Shown: positions 1 through 8,400 of the stretch, in pieces | Layout of the letters: each line of letters begins with the position of its first letter | Numbering within the stretch: position 1 is the first letter of the stretch | DNA from: an uncultured Coriobacteriaceae bacterium | GTDB lineage: Bacteria; Actinomycetota; Coriobacteriia; Coriobacteriales; Eggerthellaceae | Direction: 5' to 3' | Assembly: GCA_902768975.1 (NCBI GenBank) | Contig: CACXMZ010000007.1 | Location: 62,001-126,000 of the forward strand | Length of the DNA stretch: 64,000 nucleotides | The notes under the pieces: model-generated | What the model was told of the DNA's origin: nothing | Databases searched by the model: none | The model's input: only the letters and a program-made list of their open reading frames with translations | Translations under genes and position numbers: made by a program

Positions 1-175
1 TTTTTCGTGAAATGGCAAACAATTCAGGGGTCGACTCGAGATTAAGTATCATCTGATCTATTTCTTCTAGAAGACTTCCGGCCGCCACGGGGGTGTTTAA
101 CACATCGACTAAATAAACCAAAATTCCGCGATAGTCGTATTCAAATGTTGTTGTAAATACAACGTCATAGGCCAT
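1..175 (-). CDS. RelE/ParE-family toxin, 3' part cut by window edge
   Basis: The reverse-strand frame opens with an ATG at 175 and runs off the window after about 58 codons. The visible protein starts MAYDVVFTTTFEYDYRGI and continues with a YL..L.TP.AA..LL.EID helix pattern, the usual N-terminal half of RelE/ParE-type toxins (mRNA interferases or gyrase poisons); which of the two cannot be told without the C-terminus. It overlaps the stop of the upstream antitoxin gene by 11 nt in another frame, typical of co-translated type II toxin-antitoxin pairs. The frame is open with no internal stop. Family call is inference from sequence pattern. Confidence 0.75.
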   Translation of the reverse strand, partial: MAYDVVFTTTFEYDYRGILVYLVDVLNTPVAAGSLLEEIDQMILNLESTPELFAISRK

Positions 176-557
176 ATTCTGCCCTTAGCTCTTTTTGGAC
201 TTCACGCGCAGGGCGAACGCGACCTGCGGCTATGTCTTCTTCGGCGCGCTTCAGGGCTGAGTGGTAACTATGAAACTTGGGTTTAATCTCTTTGTATTTG
301 TCAACCAGGTCTTGGCCGTCATAGCCCTTTTCAATTAAGTACAAAAGGAGTTGTTCGGTAAGCTCTTCGTCTTCGCTCGTTAGGTCAATAGGTGAAATAA
401 AAAGGCCTTCTTCGGTTTCTTCGAGATACGCATATTCCGCGAACCCATATTTTTCATAAGTAGATGCCGGAATAGTAATTTGACGCTTGCTAGAAATTTT
501 TATGCGTTTAGGGTCAGAAAGTTCTTCAGTGGGAATTGGTGCAGGTAAGGGGCTCAT
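165..557 (-). CDS. AbrB/SpoVT-type antitoxin with C-terminal extension
   Basis: The 130-aa protein has, at about residues 18-45, the swapped-hairpin signature of AbrB/MazE DNA-binding antitoxins (KRIKISSKRQITIP). The remaining ~85 residues are acidic and helical, probably the toxin-neutralising part. It is followed by an overlapping RelE/ParE-like toxin, so it should neutralise that toxin and repress the shared promoter. The start is supported by a GAAAGGAG Shine-Dalgarno sequence a few bases upstream. The family usually has ~75-90 residues, so the long tail is somewhat unusual. Confidence 0.8.
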   Translation of the reverse strand: MSPLPAPIPTEELSDPKRIKISSKRQITIPASTYEKYGFAEYAYLEETEEGLFISPIDLTSEDEELTEQLLLYLIEKGYDGQDLVDKYKEIKPKFHSYHSALKRAEEDIAAGRVRPAREVQKELRAEYGL

Positions 558-578
558 TGAGTTCTCCTTTCTAGCCTA

Positions 579-621
579 ATGCGCATATTATAGCATATAC
601 CAAGCGCCAAGCGCCAAGCAG
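579..621 (-). promoter_or_regulatory. Extended -10 promoter and putative operator of the toxin-antitoxin pair
   Basis: On the reverse strand TGC precedes a perfect TATAAT (plus-strand 587-592, TGC at 593-595). Just downstream lies the 8-bp palindrome ATGCGCAT (579-586). Just upstream (601-621) three tandem copies of a CAAGCGC heptamer occur. Placement around the -10 fits autoregulation by the antitoxin; operator identity is inference. Confidence 0.55.
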
Positions 622-656
622 TATTAGACAAATAGTATATGAAGTGATTAATGAAA

Positions 657-692
657 TAAAAGGGCCTGGGGAGTCTTGCTCAACCCAGGCCC
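657..692 (-). terminator. Intrinsic terminator of the pilus operon
   Basis: A perfect 9-bp stem GGGCCTGGG/CCCAGGCCC (662-670 with 684-692), followed on the reverse strand by TTTTATTTC, lies about 25 nt after the minor pilin stop codon. Confidence 0.85.
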
Positions 693-715
693 TGCGTACA
701 GGAATGCGAAGTTAA

Positions 716-1729
716 TTAGCGAACGCGCGAACGGTGCGAAACAATGCGCCCTGCACCAACGGCAACCAAGCCAGCGCAGAACAGTACCGGCACCGGCCAC
801 CACAGCTGACCCGTCTGGGGCAGCTTGCCCGTTACCGTCGTAGGCGGCGTGGGGGGCGTGGGGGGATTGTTCGGAGGCGGAGGCGTCTTGCTGTTCGTAA
901 AGGTGAACAGGCCTTCTTCCAGGTTCGTGTCGATGCCGACGCTGTAACCCGAAGGTGCGTCGAGCTCGATTACGTCCCAGGTTTTAACGTTAATGTCCAG
1001 GCCAGTCCAGGTGTAGGTCCAATTGTTTTCGTCGGAAAGTTCAATTGGGTCACCAATCTTAATGTTGTTGGTAGCGTCTACCAGCTGCATTTTTACACTG
1101 GCGGGACGGTCAGATTCGGTGTCGCCACTCCACAGCTTAACAACCTTGACGGAAGTAACGGTGCTGAAGGGCGTTTCAACCTTTGGCGCCGCTTCAACGG
1201 ACATGCCGTCGGCACCGTCGACGAGCAACATAACGCCGCCCGAATAAATATTCATTGCTTCAGTGGGAACGTCCAGCACCAGGTAGAGGCCCTGTTCCAG
1301 GCCGCTCAAGCGCACCACGCCGTTGGCGTCGGTAACGCCTTCAGCGTCTGCACCAGGGTCGTCGGCGCGCACATAGCCGTCCAGCACATTAGCCATGTCC
1401 TGGAACCATTGGGCGTCTTCGTCCACTTCGGTCTTGCCATCCGTGAAGCCCAAGATGTCGTTCATGCCCACAAAATTCGGGGTAAGAACGAATTGGCCGT
1501 CTTCAACCGTAGCCACCAAGTAAGCCTTCACGGGCATGTTTGCCGTACTGCTTTCCGCCTTCATGCCTTCACTTGGCGTAGATGTGTACGTAAGCGTAAT
1601 GCTTCCGTCTGCCGCATACGCTTCCGCTTGGAACATCGTGAACGCAGCAACAAACGCAGCCGCAGCCAGCGCAAACGCCAAAAGCGTGCGTGCAAAAGGT
1701 TTGCTGTATGTAGTTACCTGTTCGCTCAT
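716..1729 (-). CDS. LPXTG-anchored minor (basal) pilin with Cna-B domain
   Basis: 337 aa. An N-terminal signal peptide (hydrophobic segment about residues 13-38, ending AEAYA-A) leads a secreted region containing a SpaA-like part and a Cna-B domain (about 190-280, KVVKLWSGD...). A proline-rich linker (PPPPNNPPTPPTPP) is followed by LPQTG, a membrane helix and a basic tail. Such proteins are attached to the wall or pilus base by sortase. The small size and long Pro-rich stalk before the anchor suggest the basal pilin of a three-component pilus. The start codon overlaps the sortase stop (ATGA), so the two are translationally coupled. It is the last gene of the pilus operon. Confidence 0.85.
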   Translation of the reverse strand: MSEQVTTYSKPFARTLLAFALAAAAFVAAFTMFQAEAYAADGSITLTYTSTPSEGMKAESSTANMPVKAYLVATVEDGQFVLTPNFVGMNDILGFTDGKTEVDEDAQWFQDMANVLDGYVRADDPGADAEGVTDANGVVRLSGLEQGLYLVLDVPTEAMNIYSGGVMLLVDGADGMSVEAAPKVETPFSTVTSVKVVKLWSGDTESDRPASVKMQLVDATNNIKIGDPIELSDENNWTYTWTGLDINVKTWDVIELDAPSGYSVGIDTNLEEGLFTFTNSKTPPPPNNPPTPPTPPTTVTGKLPQTGQLWWPVPVLFCAGLVAVGAGRIVSHRSRVR

Positions 1730-2664
1730 ACTTTGCCTTCCCTAATTGCTTCTTTCACCATTTCGGGTGTAATTTCACCCAATTTTCGACGTGCCCTGCG
1801 CTGCGATGTTCGGACCAAGACGTAAGCTAACAATGCCATAAGAAGAGGAGTTGCGATTACCGAAGAAACTAACACGCGGTCCATCTGTACAGCATCGGCT
1901 GAAACATAGACAGCACCCTGATAGTCGATTCGATGCCCACGCACCAGCAGTCGGTGACTATTGATTGCATAGGGCGTGCACGTTACCAACGTGCACAAAT
2001 CCTTTCCTTCTTCAGTTTTCAATTCGCTCACCTGGTCTGGAAGCACGACGCGAATCTGATCTACTTCATATGCCAACTGCTCGTTGAGTATATGAAGAAA
2101 AAACAAATCGCCTTCCTGCATCTTGTCCAGCTCTGTGAACAACTTACTCGTCGGTAACCCACGGTGGCCAGAAAGCACCGAATGAGTACCTTCCCCACCA
2201 ATGGGCAACGACGACCCTGGAATATGACCAACGCCAACCTGAAGAACCGTATCCTCTACTGTATGATAAATAGGCAGGTCAACACCGAGTTTTTCTATTT
2301 CGATATGACCCATCATGCCATACGAACCATTCAATGGATTAAGCAGGCTATGATACAAACTTAAATCTGAATCCGACAGTCGCCAATCCATCGCACTAGA
2401 GGAAGCAAGCTCTCTGTTGTAAGACGCAGCCTGTTCCAGCATATCCGAATAGTCTTTTTCGGACATGGTGGACAAGGTTTCGTCGTACATGGTAATTGCC
2501 TGACCCTGCAACAGCGAGTTGTAATAATCACTAATAGTTGGATACAGAAGCACGGCAAGCCCTGCTAAAAAAATAAGGGCCGTAAATATATTTCCTATAA
2601 TCTTCTTCAAGGTGCCTACTCCACTCGGCCAATCGGGACTGCCCGATTGGCCGAGCAGTTTCAT
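1726..2664 (-). CDS. Class C (pilin-polymerising) sortase
   Basis: 312 aa with an N-terminal membrane helix (about 20-42), a lid region, a C-terminal membrane helix (about 270-290) and a basic tail, the topology of class C sortases that polymerise pilins through Lys isopeptide bonds. The catalytic triad is visible: His167 (SGHRG), Cys229 (TLVTCTP) and Arg242 (LLVRGHR). The usual DP(F/W) lid motif is not obvious; an MDWRLSDSD segment about residue 95-105 may replace it. It sits between major and minor pilin genes, as expected of the dedicated polymerase. Start ATG is preceded by GTGAAGG. Confidence 0.9.
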   Translation of the reverse strand: MKLLGQSGSPDWPSGVGTLKKIIGNIFTALIFLAGLAVLLYPTISDYYNSLLQGQAITMYDETLSTMSEKDYSDMLEQAASYNRELASSSAMDWRLSDSDLSLYHSLLNPLNGSYGMMGHIEIEKLGVDLPIYHTVEDTVLQVGVGHIPGSSLPIGGEGTHSVLSGHRGLPTSKLFTELDKMQEGDLFFLHILNEQLAYEVDQIRVVLPDQVSELKTEEGKDLCTLVTCTPYAINSHRLLVRGHRIDYQGAVYVSADAVQMDRVLVSSVIATPLLMALLAYVLVRTSQRRARRKLGEITPEMVKEAIREGKV

Positions 2665-2731
2665 TTAACCTTCACCCATTATGGGCGCTGGCCTACAGGA
2701 TTCCAACGCCCGTTTGGGTTAACAGTCTACA

Positions 2732-4444
2732 CTACTGGATAGCAGCAGCGTTGCGGCGACGAATCACCATAATTGCAGCGGCAGCTACGATCAGAGCAAT
2801 ACCAACGATGGTAAAGATGGTCGTACCAATACCACCGGTGCTGGGCAAAGGAGCACCAGACGTGTTGGTGATTGTGGTCTCAACAGTACCGTCCTGAGCA
2901 TTACTGGCAGCGCCATCTTTATCATAGGTAAGCTTGTCGTCAATGTTCAGGTTTACAGCGGTCAAAGCATCGGCAGCAGTGCCTGTGTAGTTAGCAAGAT
3001 TATACTTGGTGTCAGCGGTAATTGTGAATTCCTTCGGCTGCATACCGTTGTAACCAGCGGGAACAACAGATTCGATGAGGGTGTATGTCTCGTTAGCGTC
3101 GAGACCCACAAACGGAACGAGAGCCTTTTCGCCAACCATTTTCACCATGAAAACAGCGCCGTTATCAACGGTGGGCTCGTCCAAGGTCTTCCAAACAACC
3201 TCGTTATCAGCATTCAGGGTGAAATACTCGCCCTTGGAGTTCGTCACGCTGAAGCCAGCACCAAGGAGGGCCTTCTTGTCAGCGCTGTCAATCTTGTCAA
3301 CGTCAAATTCGAAGGTGAAAACGATGCACTTTTCTTCAGGGGTGTCGCCCGTGTCAGGTGTACCACCGGCATCCTGGTTCGGGTTGTTCGAGAACGTCAG
3401 CTTAACGGTGTTGTCGTTGCCGTCGAGACCCAGTACAGCATTCTCGTTCAGCTTAGCGGTATAGAGAACGATGATCTTGTCGCCATTAGCATACTTGCCA
3501 TTCTCATCCTGCGGCAGAAGGTCTTCGCACTCGATTTCAAGAACGTTGTTCTTCCACGTGATTACGAAGTCGCTAGTTACATCATCACCAGTCTCAGAGT
3601 TCAGGAGGACCGTGACGCCGTCGGTAACAACACCTTCGTCGTCAACGGTAGCAACCAGGTCGAGGCCTGCGCTCATCGTGTCAGTGAACTTGAAGTAGTA
3701 CTGCTTGTAGGTGTCAAAGGTGCTGGGCAGTGTGCCTTCAATCTTGTAAGGAATTTCCTGACCGATTTCATAGTCAGCAACCTCACGCCAATCAGCGTTA
3801 AGTTCCTCAGCGTCTTCCTTGACCTTCTTGTCTACAGAGGGGACAGAGGACTTCGGTTCAACCGTTACGTCTTCTTCAGCAGTAGCGTCGAAGGTACGCA
3901 GGATGAACTTGGTCTGTGCGGTCTCGTCGCCAACGGCCTTCTCGTCACGGATGAAGTAGAAGCCGGAGTCTGCAACGCTCATCTTGTAGTTCTTGTCAGT
4001 GGCGCTGTAGCCGTTCTCCTTGTCAGCAAATGCAACGCGAGAAGCCTTCTTGCCCTCAAAGAAGGCGTTCAGCTTATCAGCCAGGTCGGCAGCATCCGTA
4101 TCGCTGACGGCCTTGGAGATAGCATAGGCAACCTGGGCAGCCGTAGGATCGGCAGCCGGATTAACCTTATCAAGCTCTGCCTTAATGACAGCTACTTTGC
4201 TAATTTCAGCAACAAAAGCAGCGCGGTCACCCTCTGCTACAGAGTCGCCCCAAACGACATTGTTCAGACTATCGCCGTCAACATCGCCCTTAAAAATCTG
4301 GTAAGCACCATACTCATGAGTTGCATCTTCTTCGCTAATTACAACATCCCTAGCGAAAGCAGATGTCGGGATCGCGATTACAAGAGCTGCTACGAGAGCA
4401 AGCAGTGCAACCTTGATCTTCTTTACACTTGTCATTTTCCTCAT
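2732..4444 (-). CDS. Major pilin (shaft) with isopeptide-forming domains
   Basis: 570 aa. It has a signal peptide (about 1-31, ending SAFA), a VEPKSSVPSVDKK segment near residue 195-210 resembling the Lys-containing pilin motif used by class C sortases, a fimbrial D2-type isopeptide domain (about 215-365), a second Cna-B/SpaA-like domain (about 375-525), and an LPSTG sorting signal with membrane helix and RRR tail. Length and order match shaft pilins of Gram-positive sortase pili. Two in-frame ATGs follow an AAGGAG: the first (4444) is very close to it, the one three codons later is better spaced; either may be used. It directly precedes the sortase gene. Confidence 0.9.
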   Translation of the reverse strand: MRKMTSVKKIKVALLALVAALVIAIPTSAFARDVVISEEDATHEYGAYQIFKGDVDGDSLNNVVWGDSVAEGDRAAFVAEISKVAVIKAELDKVNPAADPTAAQVAYAISKAVSDTDAADLADKLNAFFEGKKASRVAFADKENGYSATDKNYKMSVADSGFYFIRDEKAVGDETAQTKFILRTFDATAEEDVTVEPKSSVPSVDKKVKEDAEELNADWREVADYEIGQEIPYKIEGTLPSTFDTYKQYYFKFTDTMSAGLDLVATVDDEGVVTDGVTVLLNSETGDDVTSDFVITWKNNVLEIECEDLLPQDENGKYANGDKIIVLYTAKLNENAVLGLDGNDNTVKLTFSNNPNQDAGGTPDTGDTPEEKCIVFTFEFDVDKIDSADKKALLGAGFSVTNSKGEYFTLNADNEVVWKTLDEPTVDNGAVFMVKMVGEKALVPFVGLDANETYTLIESVVPAGYNGMQPKEFTITADTKYNLANYTGTAADALTAVNLNIDDKLTYDKDGAASNAQDGTVETTITNTSGAPLPSTGGIGTTIFTIVGIALIVAAAAIMVIRRRNAAAIQ

Positions 4445-4544
4445 TCTCCTTCCAAATTTTCTTTCTTCTTCTATCTTCCAATTTCTTCTTTGACTCTGAA
4501 AAACCCCTGCACGCTTTTCTTCATCCCTGTAGTTTCTTTATATT

Positions 4545-4603
4545 GATCAGGCTTGGCGCAGGAACCTGACCTTAGGGCCTAGCCCCCGGGCCAACCTCTG
4601 ATC
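4545..4603 (-). promoter_or_regulatory. Hairpin in the leader of the major pilin
   Basis: Reverse-strand arms GATCAG and TTGGC pair with GCCAA and CTGATC (545-550/598-603 and 553-557/590-594 in the 4 kb numbering), leaving a GC-rich apex. No U-run follows, so a simple terminator is unlikely. The 5' arm lies inside a 14-codon ORF, so translation of that ORF would melt the hairpin. Confidence 0.5.
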
Positions 4604-4623
4604 CGTATACTGTTACCTGGCAT
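4579..4623 (-). CDS. 14-codon leader ORF between signal peptidase and major pilin
   Basis: Eight nucleotides after the signal peptidase stop there is a strong AAGGAGGT Shine-Dalgarno and an ATG opening a 14-residue frame (MPGNSIRIRGWPGG, stop TAG). Codons 7-12 form the 5' arm of the hairpin at 4545-4603. No homologue is recognised. The combination of strong ribosome site, tiny ORF and overlapping hairpin is the layout of a translated leader that modulates downstream expression; function is inference. Confidence 0.45.
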   Translation of the reverse strand: MPGNSIRIRGWPGG

Positions 4624-4638
4624 CGCGACCTCCTTCTT

Positions 4639-5256
4639 CTAGTGGATCGGGCCGAAGCTCGATAGCGGCCATACCCTGAAGACCGCATTGCCAATTAACT
4701 GTTCTTCCGAAACCGTACCGATGGCGTTGGAGCGGCTGTCGATTGAAACGCCGCGGTTGTCGCCCAGTACGAAGTAACGGTTTTCTGGAACCTGGTAAGG
4801 GAAGGTGATGTCCGTCTTGCCAAGTTCATGCTTGTCCAGATAGTCTTCCTGGAGCATTTCGCCGTTAACGAATACAACGCCGTCGCTCGTGATGTCTACC
4901 CAGTCACCCGGGAAGGCAATAACGCGCTTCAGCAGAATCTTGTTGTTGTAGTAGAAGGCGGAAATTTCGCCCTGCTTGAAGTTTCCGGAGTGAGTGGCCA
5001 AAACCAGTTCACCGTCCGTCATGGTGGGCTCCATGGAGTTGCCACGCACCTGCAGGACGGAAATGAAGAAGGTAGAAGCAATGATGGCGATGGCCGAAAC
5101 GACCGCCAGCACTCCAAGAGCAGACAAGACTGCGCGACGGCGATTGTCCAGCGTGGTGACGCGGGAAAGCTCGTCCTTCAAAGCATTCGCGGAAGGCGAA
5201 CCAGTGGCAACAGAACCCGCGGCAGCGCCAGCGTATGCCGGACGCCTTACGAGCAC
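4639..5256 (-). CDS. Type I signal peptidase of the pilus locus
   Basis: 205 aa. One membrane helix (about 42-66) precedes the S26 boxes: catalytic Ser in GNSMEPTMTDGE (about residue 78), catalytic Lys in LLKRVIAFPGDW (about 123), and the conserved GDNRGVSIDSRS box (about 165). Such pilus-linked SipA-type peptidases process or assist pilins; some have lost their dyad, but here both residues are present. The GTG start at 5256 is set by an AAGGAG six bases upstream, and a stop codon precedes it in frame. It lies between the adhesin and major pilin genes. Confidence 0.88.
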   Translation of the reverse strand: MLVRRPAYAGAAAGSVATGSPSANALKDELSRVTTLDNRRRAVLSALGVLAVVSAIAIIASTFFISVLQVRGNSMEPTMTDGELVLATHSGNFKQGEISAFYYNNKILLKRVIAFPGDWVDITSDGVVFVNGEMLQEDYLDKHELGKTDITFPYQVPENRYFVLGDNRGVSIDSRSNAIGTVSEEQLIGNAVFRVWPLSSFGPIH

Positions 5257-5378
5257 CTTTTGCTCCTTGTTCTTTTTACCGAAAATGCTAATCTTTCTTG
5301 CCTTTCTTACCTAATTCCTAGCCTTGGTCTATCAATTCGTTTTCCGTACTTTACCTGCTAAAACTTCTTGTGATGAAC

Positions 5379-5418
5379 AGTTTACAATATTTAATCTAGT
5401 AAGTCCACCACTTTGGTA
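5379..5418 (-). promoter_or_regulatory. Promoter of the signal peptidase-pilin part with a shared palindromic motif
   Basis: Reverse strand: TGGACT (5402-5407) and TAAACT (5379-5384) are separated by 17 bp. The -35 overlaps the right half of TACCAAAGTGGTGG (5405-5418), whose core ACCA-AAG-TGGT is an inverted repeat. An identical 14-mer is found at 14512-14525 upstream of the adhesin. A regulator binding here is inferred. Confidence 0.45.
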
Positions 5419-5467
5419 TACTTTTTTCCTTCTTCACGAAACTTTTTTACTACAAACCGCCTTCAAA

Positions 5468-8400
5468 TTATGCCCTCTGGCGGCCGGTGCGGCGCACCCA
5501 AAGTGCGCCTGCCACCAGCATCATAATTCCACCAATAATTGCGAACACTTGCGTGCCCACGCCACCCGTTGAGGGCAGTTCGACCGAAACCGGAACGTTC
5601 TCGACACCTACCAACTTATTGGCAGAATTTACTGTGATGTAATCCGCGTTGCCATTACCACCCTCCATGAGGGCAATGTTGCCCGCGCTATCAACAGAGA
5701 TACGCCATGACACACTACCATTGATTGATTCGTAGCTGGCAGGCGACTTGACCTCGGAGAGAATATATTCACCAGGCAAAATGTTCGTGATGGTTGTTGT
5801 AACGATGCCATTGTCGTTCGTAACAAGTTCGCCAGACTTATCGGACCAGCCATTTGTGGTGAACCACGGTTTACTCATATCGTGCTGCGCATAGTAAGCA
5901 TGGGTGGTCGGCGTGTCGTCCTTGAACGTGAATGCCGCGCCACCCAGTTTCAGCCCATTCGGCAGCGCGCTATTCTCGGCGATTACCGCTTCGAGACCCG
6001 CCTGGACAGCAGTTGCAAACGTCTTGGTAGCAACACTGCCCTTGGCTATCGTCAGTTCGTACTTCTGGATGTTGAGCATCTGGTTAGCCTGAACGCCCTT
6101 GTCACTCGTCACGTCTTCAAGACGGTAGCTCTTGCCGCCCGTAACGGTAATCATGGCCTGGCTTGCCTCGACCGGTACAGCTTTCTTCAGGACCGTAGTC
6201 GACTTATTAGTCGCCTGGTCGAAGGTGACAACAGCAACCCAGTCGAAGCCGGGTGCGAAGAACCCTGTAGGTGCCTTTGTTTCTTCAACCAAATAATAGC
6301 CAGCATTGTCGACGACAGTCTTGAGTTTACCTTCAGTAGTAAGCCCAGTCGTAATCTTGGCGTCGGTATTTGCTGTATACGTATTGGTTTCGCTGTCCGT
6401 AAGAGTCAACGGAGTGACAGTAAATTCAGCAGCGGTTGTTGCGTCGCCCGTAATAGCGCCTTCAAGGCTAACCTTCTGGAGCTCAATTTCGGGCTTGTAG
6501 TTGTGGAACGTGACCGTAGAAGACGTGCCCGCAGCCGTGTCGCTCAAACCTGCGAACAAGGCCACAGCAGCTTCTTTGTCGACCGCAGAAACAACACTGT
6601 TGTTCGAGGTGGCACCGATAACGCCAACCTGATTCTTGGCCTTGACAATCCAGCCAACATTGCCGCCGTTTTCGGCTACCTCGCAGATTGCATAAGGTAT
6701 GCCAACCGGGAAGGACTTCAGTGTGACGCTTTCACCCTTCTTCATGCTGAACGGCTTAGACACCAGGTATTCCGTACCGCCGATTGTAGCGGTTTCGAAC
6801 TGAAGCGCGTTCTCCTGGCCATTCTTAACCCACTTGGCAGCCTGTATGTCTTTATCCAGTACCTTGCCCGTGGGGATAATCATAACAAAGGAGAATGCCT
6901 GGTTAGCGTCGGAGAAGTTCTCGGCGGTTTCCTTCGTGACGACCACTTCACCCTTGATGCGAGTATTGGTGATTTCTGCTTTCCATTCGATACCGGAGGT
7001 TTCAACACCGAGCAGGCACTGCTTGGATGAGTCGGTCTTCGGGTAGTAGATGTACAAATCCATAGCGCTGACAACAGCCAGGTCCTTCGATTCAGTCGAG
7101 TCGACGAGGCGCATCAGTTCACTGTAGGCGTTGCGCATCGTCTGCCCCTGAATGCCCTCATACTTTATAACACCATAGTCATTGTAAATTTCAGTTGCCG
7201 TGAGACCGAATGCATAATCCGTATATGTGCCATCAGCGTTCTTAACGACCTTCTTGCCATCGCTACTCAGGTAGGAACCACCATAAAGGTCTGTGTATTC
7301 CCAAACAGCCATCTGGGTAAGATAGATGAATTGATTTTCGGAAAGACCATACTTTGCCTGCAGACCAGCGGCGTCGCTACCAGCGCCGTAGAAGGCGATC
7401 ATCTTGAGGGCGTTATAGAGCCTGTCACCAGTAGCGTGCCCCGTGAAGTAGTGTTCATCCGACGTATAACCGTTGAAGCGGTTACTGTCGAGGTCGCTGG
7501 GGCTTGTCTTTACGCGCGAGTACTCGGTCGACCTTTGCGTTGCAGGTGGGTTGCCGAGATTGTAATGCAGGCAGTAAGCAAATTCCGTCTTGACGAAGCT
7601 GTTCGAATACCTGGTCTTATAGTGATTAATATAGTACCTGCTGTGACCAAGAACCTGATTCTTTGCGGCATTATTATTCCCGCTATGGGCGTAGAAATAG
7701 CTGCCAGAAGGAGTGGGCCCAGTGACAGCAACAGGCGTCACCGAAACACTTGGCGTGTAGCCAGCGGGCACAGCTTCTTCAACCGTGTACTGCACAACCC
7801 TAGTTTTATCTGCTGCGTACTTCTCGAGACCGTCCCAAGTTGCCTTCCAATCCGGAGCGGAAAGGTACTTCTTGCCCGCATTGGCAACCTCGACAAAGGT
7901 ACCTGCTTCGGCATAGTCGGACTTGAGTACGACCTCGATTGTCTTAGAGGCATATTCAGATTCAGGAACACCTTCCCACTTCTTGCTAACGGTAACGCTT
8001 ACACCGTTGGACTGGACAGGCGTATTGTTGACCTTAATCTTGTAGGTCGTTACGCCGTCGCTACTAACCTCGGGGTCGAGGTCTTCGTACGTAGCAGAGA
8101 AACCTTCGGGGATGGGATTTTCGACGATGATATAGCTGACCGTTCTCCTACCGCTGGTAGCCGAAACATCCTTGACGCTCTTCTGCAGGTTGTCGAAAGT
8201 TGCAGCCCAGTTATTGGACTCAGACAGAACCGCAGTCATATGGTTGCCATCAGCGTCGAGTACCTTGTCGTAGGTGCCGGCAGCTGCGAAGTCGGAGTAG
8301 AGACCTACGGTTACAGAGTTAGGATGCGTAGTGGCATCGACCCAATTCTTCGTAACGTTAACCTTGGCGAGTTCTTCGTTTTCAACTGTGAAGTTGAGGG

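Noticed and set aside
734-1825. Long plus-strand frame opposite the minor pilin and sortase end
   Set aside because: Antisense shadow of a clear LPXTG pilin gene; no ribosome site or domain.
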